Below are positions 45,901-55,603 of a stretch of DNA of 64,000 bases, piece after piece. Positions within the stretch are counted from its first letter, which is position 1; the number at the start of each line of letters is the position of its first letter. The notes under the pieces were generated by a model. The model worked only from the letters and a program-made list of their open reading frames with translations, made no database searches and was not told the origin of the DNA. This stretch comes from Penicillus capitatus (lineage: Eukaryota > Chlorophyta), in NCBI GenBank assembly GCA_965649825.1, contig OZ287700.1, forward strand, positions 186,001 to 250,000. Direction: 5' to 3'. The position numbers and the translations under genes were made by a program.

Positions 45901-48900
45901 ACCGTCAGTAGAAACATTTTCTGGTGATGTTTGCACTATCGCCTATGTCGCACTTTGCTCAATGAAGTTCGTCGCGTCTTAGGCTCCGGCAACACGAAAC
46001 CAGGGCCACCGTCGACGAATCCCACTCGCATCTTCGTGAAAGCCGAAGACGGAAAAACGGACACAGCTGCAGTACGGCGTCAAGACACTCTGAACGCACG
46101 AACTGCCCAACGCATTCACTCACAGGAAACAAAAGAAACGCGCGTCTTGTTGAACACCGACGCGCCCACTGAAGGAGCACAACTCTCTGGTACGTCTTAT
46201 TTTTCGCGGAAGGTGACGAGTAGCGGCATTCTGCCCTCTGCAGACTTCAAGTGCTCCTTGGAGGACGAAGATGTGAAACCCCTTCACTTGTCCGCAGACA
46301 GCGGGATATGGTTGATAGACGACGACGGCCTCGCGGCTGTCGCCAACGATTTGCAGTCCATAGTCAACTGCACGAATAACAGTGACGTCATCCTGTTCAA
46401 CACCACAAAGATGATTCGACCGTCGTCGCGGGTCACCCTACCCTGGAATCTTACACTCAGCGCATACGTCGAGAACCCCCGTCGCGTCGACTCTGCGTTC
46501 CCACTGTCCGCGACGAAAGCGAGATTCACGTGTCCCCAAGAAGACGACGGCCTTTTCCTTTCACAGTATGGATCTCTCTATCTGCCGTTCGTCGGAATGT
46601 TGTGTGTTCAGAGCGGACAACGTGGTCTTCGCCAACATCGCTGTCGAAGAATGCGCGTTTACATCGGAAAGCGGAGATCGAGCAATCGTCGAAGTCTCGG
46701 CATGCGATTCCGAGAGAAAGCCTGGCCTCGTGGCGCTGCACCACGTCGCCTTTCGAAACAACGAACTCAGCGGGGCATCCGCGCTCCGCGTGACGAGCCC
46801 TTCCTGCTCTGAGCTGAAGATGCGCGACGTCGAGATCTCCGACAACATCTGCTCGCACGAAGCCTGTGGTGTTCTCCTCGGAACGAAGAACCGAATAGAG
46901 GGCATCAGATTGCTGAGGAATGGTTTGGCCGATCCCGTGGATGGATTCCCGAGCCTCCTGTTCGCTTCCACGTCGTCCAACACAGCGATTGAAGGCCTGG
47001 AGGCTGCCGATAACAGCCTCACTGTTATCCAGATCCGTGATGGTGCTCTTTCGTTGTCCAACGCGTCCTTTGACCACAATCAACTGAATACTGAGAAAGA
47101 AGCTAGCAACGGCACTTGCATTCACCTGGTCCAGTCATCGGCAAAAATCACCAAGTCCAAATTTGCAAAAAACAAGGGCACTTGGGGATCCTGTCTTTAC
47201 GCCAAAGAATCGAACTTTACAGTGAGCACTTCAGAGTTCGCAAGAAATGCCGCTGATCAGAGTGGAGGCTTCAGCTGTGTATCGGACTCGACAGCCAGGT
47301 TCGAACAAGTGGAGGCTAGGAACAACATCGCCAAGCTGAATGGCGGTTGTGTTTACGCTGTGAACACTGAACTTGAATTCACGGCGACTACTGTAATGGG
47401 CAACAGAGCTGAAAGGCATGGTGGCTGCATTTACGTGAAGAATTCGAACATGATGTTATCTGAGACATATGCAAGCGACAACAGTGCTGGACAAATCGGA
47501 GGCTTTATAAACATGGAAAGGTCGACGGCGAAACTTGACAAAACGACTGCGACGGAGAATGAAGCAGCTAGAGGCGGTGCAATTTCACTCTGGGCCTCCA
47601 ATGCTACGTTGAGTCGGACAATTGCCGTCAACAACAGCGCCAGGACTGATGGAGGCTTCATTAGCTTGTATGAGTACTCATCGGCAAACCTCGTCGACAC
47701 GAATGCGACTGGCAACAGTGCTGGGATATTTGGTGGCTGTATTTACGTGAACAATTCGAACATGATGTTATCTGAGACATATGCAAGCGACAACAGTGCT
47801 GGACAAATCGGAGGCTTTATAAACATGGAAAGGTCGACGGCGAAACTTGACAAAACGACAGCGTCGGGAAACAAAGCAGTATTCGGCGGAGCGATTTCGG
47901 TGTGGAATACTAAGGCGACGTTGAAGCGGACGATTGCCGTCGACAACAACGTCGACGAGGAAGGGGGCTTCATGTTTGTTCGGTACTCGTCGGTGGACTT
48001 CGTCGACACGAATGCGACTGGCAACAGTGCTGGGATACATGGTGGCTGTATTTCAGCGAAGGGATCAAGCGGAACCATTACGTTGTCTGGCACGAACGCA
48101 GTCAACAACAGCGCTGCAGGTGCTAGCGGTTACGGAGGCTTCTTGAACTTAGTAGCGATGGCGGCGGTGCTGGACACAACGACAGCGTCGGGAAACAAAG
48201 CAGTATTCGGCGGAGCGATTTCGGTGTGGAATGCGAAGGCGACGTTGAAGCGGACGATTGCCGTCGACAACAACGCCGACGAGGAAGGGGGCTTCATGGT
48301 CGTTGGGTACTCGTCGGTGGACTTCGTCGACACGAATGCGACTGGCAACAGTGCTGGGATACATGGTGGCTGTATTTCAGCGAAGGGATCAAGCGGAACC
48401 ATTACGTTGTCTGGCACGAACGCAGTCAACAACAGCGCTGCAGGTGCTAGCGGTTACGGAGGCTTCTTGAACTTAGTAGCGATGGCGGCGGTGCTGGACA
48501 CAACGACAGCGTCGGGAAACAAAGCAGTATTCGGCGGAGCGATTTCGGTGTGGAATGCGAAGGCGACGTTGAAGCGGACGATTGCCGTCGACAACAACGC
48601 CGACGAGGAAGGGGGCTTCATGGTCGTTGGGTACTCGTCGGTGGACTTCGTCGACACGAATGCGACTGGCAACAGTGCTGGGAAACACGGTGGCTGCATT
48701 CGAATGGTGGAGTCTAAGGGGACTCTTTCTAACACAACTGCGTCCAACAACAGTGCTGGACGAAGAGGTGGCTTCTTGAATTTGAACAAGACGTCGGCGA
48801 ATCTTGACAAAACAACAGCTTTGGGGAATAAAGCATTTGACATTGGCGGCGCTCTTTCCTTTTGGTTCTCTCGTGTCGCGCTGAATCGGACAACGGCCCT

Positions 48901-51900
48901 CAACAACAGCGCCACGAATATGGGAGGCTTCATGTTCATGCAAAACTCGTCGGCGGACTTTGTCGACACGACTGCAAAAAGCAATGGAGCTGGGCAAGCT
49001 GGTGGCTGCATTTTCGCAAACAACTCTACGTTGAACGTCTCGCGTTCGACCTTATCCAAAGGACGGACTGCCAGTTCTGGCGGTTTGCTTGCGGCAATAG
49101 CAAACAGCACCGTCTATATGGAGTATTCCATGCTGAAGTACGGAAGATCCAAGAACGGCGGCGCCATGTGGTTGAATGAAACTCGACTTGCCGGGAAGAG
49201 CCTCTCCATTGTTCGATGCGAGGCAGACGACGACGGTGGCGGAATCAAGGGCGACCATTCGTCGAGCTTACTATGCATCAGCTGCACCTTCCGTACTAAC
49301 GTGGCGAAAACAGGGAACGGCGGCGCTGTCTCGTTTGAAGCCATCCGTAATCAGTCGCAAACGGTCCAGTTACTCAATTGCAGCGTGCTGAACAACAGAG
49401 CAGACCTAGGAGGTGAGCACCTGTGACCATCTTACCCCAAGCATCTATTGTTTGTTTCACCAGGCGGTCTCTATTTCACTTGCGATCAAGAGAGAAAGAA
49501 GTGTTTATCGCACAGCGGCAACTGTTCCGTCAGCGCCATTGTCAACACGACATTTCGGAACAACCAAGCTGCAGTTGCCGGAGGGGCCATCTTCGCCGGC
49601 TCTCTGAGATCTATCTGGTTCAGTTGCTTTGCTGCTTTTAAAGAAGATGTCGGATTTTCCATTCAACAAAAAGCAGGATGGAGGAACTTGAGCCAACTCG
49701 AAAAACTCGCCGACATCTGCCCGGCGTGGAAGGACAACATTGCGGAGGTCTATGGACCAAGCGTGGGTACTTGCGCATCGAAAACGTTCGTCAAAGAAAT
49801 AAAAGATAAAGTTGTCGCTATTCCGGGAAAGGCGTCTGTGATGATCAAAGGGTATGTCAGTGGCGAAGAGCTTCCGCCATTGGAAGTGCAGTTATTTGAC
49901 GGATTGGACCAAGGACCGCCTAAATGTTCTCACGGAGCCAAAGCCAACATGTCCTTTCCCGAGACATTTCTTATCGGGTCAATCATCAAGCCAATCCAGA
50001 AAGGAAAAGCAAGCTTCTCGGGTATTCGGGGCTTTGTTCCTCCGGGGAATCACTCGTTGTCCATTGCGTTCATTGGGGCAGTTGTGGAGGACATCGAAAT
50101 CATCGTGAGTGTCGAGAACTGTTCCATTGGGCAAGTAGTGTCTTCTGGCGGTCTCTGTGCAAATTGCAGCACCACGAGCTACAACCTTCTTCTGAACAAT
50201 GACACGTGCAAGCCTTGCCCCGAGAATGCTGACTGCGAATCTCTTGTCATACTGCCAAAAGATGGTTACTGGCACAAAACGCCCTGCTCGAAGAAGATTC
50301 AGAGATGTCTGACGACGTACGCCTGTGAGTTCGAAGAGCGATCTGAGAAACTGCAGAACTTGACCAAGGATGTGGAGAGCTGCGATCTTGATCAAGCATT
50401 CATCGAAGACTACACTCGGACCCAGTGTACAAAGGTACTGTGCCATTCTGTCTGTGGGCACTCAATTGTCTGTTTTGCAAGGGCCACAAGGGTACTCTGT
50501 GCGGAGCGTGCGCCGACGACTACAGTTCTGGTTTATCGTCGAGGTGCAAGAGATGCTTACCGAGCTTCCTCAACGTGGCTTTCATTCTGGCGTCGGCCTT
50601 CCTTCTGGTGATGTTGATGAGCATCACGATCCACGGAACTCTCAGCGCAGCACTTGAAAGCGGTAGTGACTTGCTTCGTCTATCGGCACTTTCGCCGTCA
50701 AGTAGGCACATCGACACTTCACTTTTGGAAACGGGAGAGGTATTCTTGCATAATCCCTCCATTGCCTCTTCAGTATCCGCTGTTCTTTGCAGAGTTCGAC
50801 CCATGCAGGGGTGGCAGTGTCGGCAAAAGTCCTTGCGAAATGGAAAGCCGTCGAGATGTTCAAGGTCTGACTCAGTTACCTTCGTCCTCGTGGAACGAGT
50901 TTCTTTGCAGATAGTGATAAACTACATTCAGATGATTGTTCTGATCGTTTCTCTGGACGTCGACTGGGCGCTTCCTCTCCTGTTCATGGCAGAGGCAACA
51001 GGTCTGACTGAACATAACTGCGCGTCACACTGAGTGATTGTTTACGGAACTGTAGAGTACATCGGGGGCCTTGCTTCAGAAGGAAATCGTCGATCCATTG
51101 TCTGCTTGAGTTCGGGAAGTGCGTCCTTGCCTCCAACGGCACTGGCACTGGTAGTCAACGTTTGCGTCATCCCTGGCCTTGCGCTCCTTTTCTGGGTCGC
51201 ATTCTGGACGGCGAAAGGGTTGCGCCGTGATCCTGGTGCGCGCTTTCAGTATCTGGCAAAGAGGTGCCTTCTTTCCGTGATGGTTCTCTGGTACATCACT
51301 TTCGTGCCAGTCTTGAAGGCAGCACTGAGCGTCGGCCTTTGTGTCGACGTGCACGACGTTCTCGACCCCGATTCGGATGGCACGACGAGTTACTGGGCAG
51401 TCGACACGAGTATCAAGTGCGGCGAAGGAATTCATAGCAGGCTCAAGTTCTTTCTGGTTCTTTGCTACGTGTGTCCGGTCTACCTTGGGTTGCTTGCTTT
51501 CTTCGTCGGTGTACTCAGACAACGAACCGACGAAGGCAATGATGATCACGGCGCCGATGGTGACGCCGATGTCAGTCCTCATGTCGATACGCGTAACTGG
51601 GTATTCGAGACAATGGGATTCCTCTTTCGGGGATACAGGCTTGGTCGTTGTCGCTATTGGGAGGTCGTCGTCGTGATGCGAAAAGTGGCAGTCACCTTTC
51701 TGGCGTTCTGCGCAAACCGTTTCGACAGTGCGACGCCTGTCTCTGGTATCGCGTACGTCATTACATTTGCCATCGTGGCTCACATTCTGGCAATGCCCTA
51801 CCGAGAAAGATTCAATGAGCTGAACAAGTTCGAAGTAGCAGCACTCTTCGTGTCACAAATGACAACTCAGGCAGCAACAATGTTGAAGGATGAAGGCTTT

Positions 51901-52146
51901 CCGCATAACTATTTTCGCGAGTTGCTGACTGTCGCATGTGTCGTGCTTAACATCGTTACTTTTTTCGTCCTGACATCGTACCTTCTGAAGTTCACGTCTG
52001 AGTATTTGAAGCATGGACTGTTCGAACGACGTGTGCGCTTGCATTCCAATGCGGGAGTGTTTGGCGTGTTTACATGTTGGATCGGTTTCAAAGTGAAATC
52101 TTTAGTCAACAAGCTCAGGCGGAATCGCACTGAAAGCCAAGATTAA
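39996..52146 (+). CDS. Secreted PMP-repeat/multi-TM protein gene, exon 1 split by LINE
   Basis: Exon 1 encodes a signal peptide (MRNFVRLLMLLCGCVNTLAA; in-frame ATG also at 39966). The LINE at 40103-45888 sits inside this exon. After it the exon resumes at 45904 (VETFSG), an intron GTGATGTT to CTTAG follows, and the frame continues as GSGNTKPGPPSTNP. The body (to about 50100) is a beta-helix with some 27 GG[ACF] rungs about 27 residues apart and many N-glycosylation sites, like chlamydial polymorphic membrane protein repeats. A Cys-rich segment follows (CANCSTTSYN, CKPCPENADC, GHKGTLCGACADDYSSG), then about eight TM helices and a short cytosolic tail. Such PMP-plus-TM proteins occur in many algae and protists; the function is unknown, perhaps surface sensing. 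Removing the LINE and one target copy restores a continuous frame, so this allele is disrupted. Confidence 0.85.
40088..40102 (+). repeat. LINE target-site duplication, 5' copy
   Basis: CTCCAGCAGGCTACC, identical to 45889-45903. It flanks the LINE directly and lies in the coding exon that follows the signal peptide (SSSRLP). The base before the repeat differs (c versus t), which sets its length at 15 bp. Confidence 0.92.
40189..42075 (+). CDS. LINE ORF1, gag-like RNA-binding protein
   Basis: 628 residues from ATG 40189; the frame is open further upstream into the host exon. The C-terminal region has two zinc knuckles: CFHCGQRGTHIAAAC (CX2CX4HX4C) and CCRCGGNHPLMLC (CX2CX3HX4C), as in arthropod R1 and I-type ORF1 proteins. 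Before them lies an RRM-like stretch (DRFGTYYVQVNEKDFEDVRN). The tail is Arg/Ser-rich with an acidic patch (REDDDDDMDTGE). It should bind element RNA to form the RNP. It ends TAG, 2 nt before the ORF2 ATG. Confidence 0.9.
   Translation: MDKKEIPPDPGSGGDPEVARFVALAEDSADFRLVIKQNINFVERLNRSTLLTVLGKCNASTGRAKTKETACAALFAWAESTPRESVAPNVVSNHQPDGNNEGPSSTRTLTKGVPKKRPPENAPTGANRRPTQSSDSEGEQMCREGSIGEMMLGVVNVTDRVQSAISAAQGVIQSASEGICIEKSGALEVLERLKMAASEIRGLQAGLRASHQAWRILDLAEINGSIGDVSGEMGPNIGPIPLGSTYVQAVKKGLTRGRNSTATQAQAERPSFMVEREIARKKIAERREALRKDHLALRFRAVSAGGAVANHLIAASVARTSGRSEDQYRLLITDVRTDRFGTYYVQVNEKDFEDVRNKLKAKMSTDSTILLDGIGEFKMFDPSVSEVKGKEPVVVKGVDLPLTMDQIVTEIWLSNRHFWNLPESDSVNDHIVGGQRLRMRKRDSSGFSDGEYINSKSVKIWLSPELIRIIKEDGATLRIGYRYHTVAHFNRAEKTCFHCGQRGTHIAAACRNKPRCCRCGGNHPLMLCSEREGETTPKGNTTPRASSGMEEFAACMAPRKPRPSYMREPISFSEKGESPRRRSALRREDDDDDMDTGELSWEERADLITSSNSRGKAPGFKSRGPSKP
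42078..45797 (+). CDS. LINE ORF2: endonuclease and reverse transcriptase
   Basis: 1,239 residues. The N-terminal APE-type endonuclease has LRVLQCNTRAS, IGGDFNAKSYLWG, SWIDLTLSS and FSDHHLIEF, including the catalytic DFNA and SDH. The RT domain has RPISLIPVISKALE, FQFGFRSGRSTSDALLKV, FLDIKAAFDSVP, GTPQGSPLSPLLFILYL and QAYADDMVILATG, where YADD is the active site. A region near 45000-45300 resembles RNase H (SEVEMRALRVALERA) but lacks a clear catalytic Asp set. The C-terminus has a zinc motif, CDCDHEPDDRDHLVLRCPRY. All RT motifs are intact, so the element could be active. Confidence 0.95.
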   Translation: MKNLRVLQCNTRASRSAFDLLTHKMMTNKLDLMIVSDPPFAIRRGVSVPGFSVVMPNLSDSNKDNCFVAIILRSDIPYSPVPSSSPRVCSVNIPLEKDQIAFIATYCRPGDGEGLGETISLYRRIKSQGMKRIVIGGDFNAKSYLWGPDTIQPDKTGHSVMNWMAEDNIQIINEFPCAPTYTGLNNSRSWIDLTLSSDAMLKWIHDWSVDEKPAEFSDHHLIEFTIGLHSQLASEEPTINWRRCDWEVLEEVLPRKLDEEGWLAKNWNELSNDCLEAEVEKFSKSIAQWAREFAPLKKRQNERKHWWTPEVNTAHRNIKRARRAAERHRRKFGNCPECLLHKIDECKIAFSKKVAEVRKEHWHEFLEETTQKDMWEKFRRVTNPRRPLDLSTVLTPEGLSISEPEAVIETLAQKFFPDAVEVGVSPGDVSEHVDDTQIGNQTYKNVPRVTEGEVLHALFSGKRFGAPGHDGVINNVLRVISPCLLQTLARLFTTCLERGLLPKTWKKTCIIPVPKGPNPNSEVKLMRPISLIPVISKALETIVTRRLSFWAETEQKLCHFQFGFRSGRSTSDALLKVVEDIEIPRREGKISRCCFLDIKAAFDSVPACLLVERLKEIGVPTYIWGFVISFTKGREAVLQVGGKEKTFELMGGTPQGSPLSPLLFILYLDPVIQSVVRGNEVKAQAYADDMVILATGSDMFSVTEKLQRGVERVNHDLSQMGLLLSPEKCKTMTFVKKRQSQEDPIGISLDSCTLEETGVVKYLGLQLDRKLEWKEHIQGTFRKALLRTQMLQRMCGKRWGLPPGIVDKIVKGAIWPVLFYGVEAYGGFTCVLKDLKLYDQVIRRCGLLTSGCLKTTPYPSVYRLSGLSPAHVEISSRILRCGRRMACRNHIMAEENDWNKQGSSFHQSLLVESRRVSRETGMNFLEGTKRISHLLSPMELADLIPLRGCESLEVQQAYKLYVVSITSQEAISVVSTIRSPSGDEVCKFHLRLGSERDKSEVEMRALRVALERAQDFCKSRDNLAIISSHTRIRKQLKRWTYISDETAKCQALLSSMNACWIQLTATGDWAPIMSLKLSAKQYDEWSVCEEIGTDEIWVKKKVKNFLDKRVASYLEEFTTGRSLTDIQLPFVSGAFPGKNLLRWEGSLVSQVLSNHFPSRCYSDRFQVHRKGKICDCDHEPDDRDHLVLRCPRYRKERKQLYDDLGLKAQKLNWKEIFEHNWLPFAKFLESICASWVRAP
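45889..45903 (+). repeat. LINE target-site duplication, 3' copy
   Basis: CTCCAGCAGGCTACC, identical to 40088-40102. The host exon resumes directly after it with GTCAGTAGAAAC (SVET). Confidence 0.92.
48029..48676 (+). repeat. Two near-identical 324-bp coding repeats in PMP gene
   Basis: The phrase gctgggatacatggtggc at 48029 recurs at 48353, and its derivative gctgggaaacacggtggc at 48677, each exactly 324 bp (108 codons) apart. The two full units look virtually identical base for base. Each holds four GG rungs (GGCISAKGS, GGFLNLVAM, GGAISVWNA, GGFMVVGYS). A shorter duplicated block occurs at about 47445-47560 and 47750-47860. Confidence 0.93.
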
Positions 52147-52431
52147 GAGGATCCTTTGCACGAGACTTAACGTTGAAGTATCAGTTTATCACACGTTTTT
52201 TCGGTTTTACGTTGGGCGGGATAGCAGAAATCACGACTCGCATCTGTTCTATCTGTGACGGACGTTTTTCTTTTTTCCCAAGCGGCATTACACGTCATTC
52301 GTGTATGCATACGACCGAGTGCTTACATCGCAGACCGTTTATAAGTTTGATGACATGACGAATGCTTGTCTCCCCTCGCGCGTCATGAACTCGTCGATTC
52401 TCTCTCTAAGCCAACAGACAGAGAAGAAGAT
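52147..52431. other. Spacer between PMP gene and RUS remnant
   Basis: 285 bp, AT-leaning, with no supported gene. It may include the 3' UTR of the PMP gene and a 5' exon or promoter of the RUS remnant. Confidence 0.35.
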
Positions 52432-53630
52432 ATGGACAACAAGTCTACAACAGCAGCTGTCTATGACGGTGAAGATCATCCATCCTGTAGATTGTCCCGT
52501 CTCAGGCTGTTGGTAACACTACTACCAGCCTGGATTAGATACATATCTCCAGGCTTTTCGTCCCGACGGGATTTCCGGAGTCGGCATTAGCAGACTAACT
52601 GCCCTGTCAACTATGGACGCTAGCCAATTATGTCACTGTGTATAAACCGCATGCTTGTGCGGTCGCCATCCTAACGAGTACGTTTAGGGATGGATGAGCA
52701 CTTCCCTGGCCATCAGTAGCATGCTCGCACAGTTGGTGCGGGATCTAGTGTGGTTCCGGCAACAGCAGTCGCCGCATCGATCAAATGGATCACCAAGGAC
52801 GGTGAGCCTCGGGCCGTCTATTCATGGGCGGCAGGCCGTTTGCGACTATATATCGGTCAACACCCGCGCGAGTGGAAAATGTCAGCTGATGGCATCGTTA
52901 CCATTAGCTTCTCTTTAGAAATCGCATCGGTCTTTCTTCTCTCGCAGTTTCTTCTGCTGACGCACGGGGGAATCCCGCAAGGGCTTTGGCAAAAGGTACG
53001 GTAAAACCTTCATACAGTGTTATCCAACGGCACTTTGCACGAAGCAACAACAATGATGAGGTGTCAGTCCAGGAAGAACCATGGGAAGTGGCCTGGAGTT
53101 TACAGGGATGCTAACAAGTGTTGCTATTCTGTCATCTTTACAAGATGCGACAGTTTGGGAGCCTCTTCTGGTCACATGAGCCATTTCCATTCCATCCGTG
53201 TCGTATGTCGCTTCACCGCCCTTCGATGTCTTCATTTTGATTCTATCAGCCTCGTCCGATCGAAAATACTAATTCAGATGCATTTCGCCGATTTGCCGAC
53301 CCCACAACGACGGCACAGAAACAGCAGATTCTGACTGATTGGTCATTGGCTGCACGATCCATCAAATTCGGCTGCTCTTTAAACCCATTTCCGGACGTCT
53401 CTTTCAGAATCCAAGATTTGATCCATCAATTGAAGTGTACAAAGAAGAAAGGTATCTATCTGTTGCTTGTTAAAAAGGGAAAGGGACATGAATTTGTGGT
53501 CGTCAACCAAGGAGACGGAGCAAAGCACTCTCTCAAGGCCCCAGGCATTTCCTCCGTCTTCAGCCACAGTCGCAGCATCATTGGACTCCAGGGATCGATG
53601 GATGGCTTTCGGCAGAGCCTTTAAGAACCG
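52432..53630 (+). pseudogene. Decayed RUS-family (DUF647) gene
   Basis: Exons spread over 1.2 kb match the Root UVB Sensitive/DUF647 family: AFRPDGISGVG (family FLPDGYPxSV), SLAISSMLAQLV, then VPATAVAASIKWITKDGEPR and WKMSADGIV (family PTAAAxNWVLKDG...W). An intron GTACGG to ATACAG leads to SVIQRHFARSNNNDEVS. C-terminal parts are ILTDWSLAARSIKFGCSL and GIYLLLVKKGKGHEFVVV. After WEVAWSLQ the frame is lost by one base near 53104 (CAGGG-ATG) before MLTSVAILSSLQDA. A second break occurs near 53540. Some exon joins need non-standard sites. RUS proteins are organellar membrane-associated proteins of poorly known role. The low-likelihood alternative is an intact gene with assembly errors. Confidence 0.55.
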
Positions 53631-53929
53631 AACATGCAGTTCAGCGATTTTCTCAATCTGTGGATGAGCAGGGTGGAATCAGCAGTCTTCCTTATCGAGC
53701 AAAGTCGTCAAGGATGTCTGTCACAAATCGAAACGGCATCCCTTGAATAGCTTATTGTTGATATCGAGACTACGTGTCACGCTGAAATGGGATTTCTCCA
53801 TGTTCATTGCAAGGTTTCTCTAAGCTTGTCTCTCAATTGGAATTTCTAACGATTAATGGATGGGTAGCTACGTGAAAAGTGGGAACTTCAAACGACTGTG
53901 TATAAATTACATGAAGACGAGGCTTTGGC

Positions 53930-55170
53930 AGAGTGTTCTTTGCTTCATCATGTGAATCATATTCAATGGATGAAGAGGACGATTGGATACTTTGGAAAGT
54001 CAAGCCAAAGTACGTCGTTTTTACAATCTCGCGTGGAAGTCCTGAGACGAGTCGAAGTCTATCAGGTATCACGAACTTTTTTAGCTTAATTATGCATCTA
54101 GCTGAATATAGGCCGAGAATCCGGAGAACCTCGTCAAGCGTTATCTCATCTACTACGGCAATTCTGTCGAGAAGATGACGTTTGCGGGGGATATTGGGAA
54201 AGAAAGAGACGTGTTTTCGCACATCGCCAAGAACGCAGATGATAGCGAAGAGACAAGAGAACTCTTTCGCAAAAGACGATCAACTTCTGTCCGAACGGGA
54301 CACAGAGAGATCATGCCAAATGAGGGCAACGGACAAAGATCAAAGATTGTGGTGGACGTGCGGGAATTGGTAGCACACCTCCCGTTAAGCCTTCACAAGG
54401 CAAAATTCCATCTTCAAACGTCCAGACTCAAGGTAAGACATTTACAAGTAGCAGTGACACAGATGATATGGCAGGTGGGCGATTATATCCTAACGATAGA
54501 CATGGCAGTAGAGAGAAAAACCCTTCCAGATTTGAAGGCATCCATCAATTCTGGAAGGTTAGACAACCAAATGTTAGCCATGTGCAAGAGATTCAGGATC
54601 CCCATCTTGTTGATCGAGTCCGGAGGGAGGCAGTTTCATCATCCAAGCCACCCTAAGTTCGATAAGGAGATGTCTCCGAAATGTATCATCTCACTCGTTC
54701 TCCTCGCTCTTCGTTTTTCCTCGCTAAGGTTCTTTAGCTACGATGATACTCATTGCTCAATGGACTAACGGGGTCTTCTCGATTTTGTAGGTTGGTTTGG
54801 TCGGAAAATGAAGAAGCAACGTGCCATACTTTTAGACATCTCAAGAGGAATTTTACCGAGCCGGATCCTTTGGTAGTCGAGAGACGAGATAGAAGACCAA
54901 CAGTTGAAGAAAACAATTAAGAAGCCATTGAGATTCTCAGGTGTGTTTTTTGCTTTGTCTATTTGTCGTGGTTGATCATTTTCTGTTGTTTGATATGCGT
55001 TTAGATTGATGCCTGAGTGACAAAAATGAATTGCAAGAGGTCGACACAAACACGTCTGGATAAATGACAAAGTTATGTCAGACATAAAACGGCTTACAGA
55101 AACAGCGTCAATCAGTCTAAATAAACAGTGGCAGCAGATACAACGTATAGTCATCTGTCGGTCTTTTGGA
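53930..55170 (+). pseudogene. Decayed, truncated XPF/ERCC4 nuclease gene
   Basis: Recognisable parts in order: LWKVKPKYVV, RVEVLRRVEVYQAENPENLV, RYLIYYGNSVEKM, IVVDVRELVAHLPLSLHKAK, VGDYILTIDMAVERKTLPDL (nuclease ERKxxxD), GRLDNQMLAMCKRFRIPILL, LVWSENEEATCHTF, and a broken HhH2 start AIEILR. Three lesions are visible. An extra T in T5 at 54018-54022 shifts the frame at YVV. TAA at 54918 interrupts the HhH2 lead-in (plant XPF: FNTSAVEFLRRLPG). One base is missing at 55012-55020 (CCTGAGTGA for CCTGGAGTGA). The N-terminal helicase-like half (~600 residues) was not found. XPF with ERCC1 makes the 5' incision in nucleotide excision repair; this copy should be dead. A functional copy probably exists elsewhere. 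Confidence 0.75.
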
Positions 55171-55603
55171 TTTTTACAAGCCAAGCGCGTTCCACTCACT
55201 TGGTGTCTTAACAACTCTGTTCCCATCAAGCCAAAAAAACTACCCCTGGTGTGTACGCCATTCACTATTGACGTGAGCACCTTGCTCGCTGTGTGCTCGG
55301 TAGAGGGACTGAAACATCTTTACATGATGCACGGCAAGATGGTTCAGTCTCTAAATCATAAATTGAGATTCGGGCAGAGTCTTCCTTCGAATCCTTTGTT
55401 TACCATCTTGATCTCGAACACCGATGTCAGCATCGAGTACATCCCAGACGAACGACACTCGATCAGCACACAAAGTACAGATGAACATTTTCGGTCCTTC
55501 TCCATTGTCATCGTTCAAATCTGGACCAGCCATGACATCCATCTCTGAGAAATGCCAAACGCCAATGACGTCAAAAAAGATCACAGTCTCGTCATTTCGA
55601 AAG
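55171..55603. other. Spacer upstream of tafazzin-like gene
   Basis: 433 bp with no supported gene. A 157-codon plus-strand frame (55075-55548) begins in the XPF HhH2 remnant (SDIKRLTETASISLNKQ) and then loses any resemblance to a protein family. Confidence 0.35.

Noticed and set aside
52600-52680. Stretch with faint resemblance to small-subunit rRNA (ctgccctgtcaact)
   Set aside because: The match is only about 14 bases and the surrounding bases fit exons of the RUS remnant.
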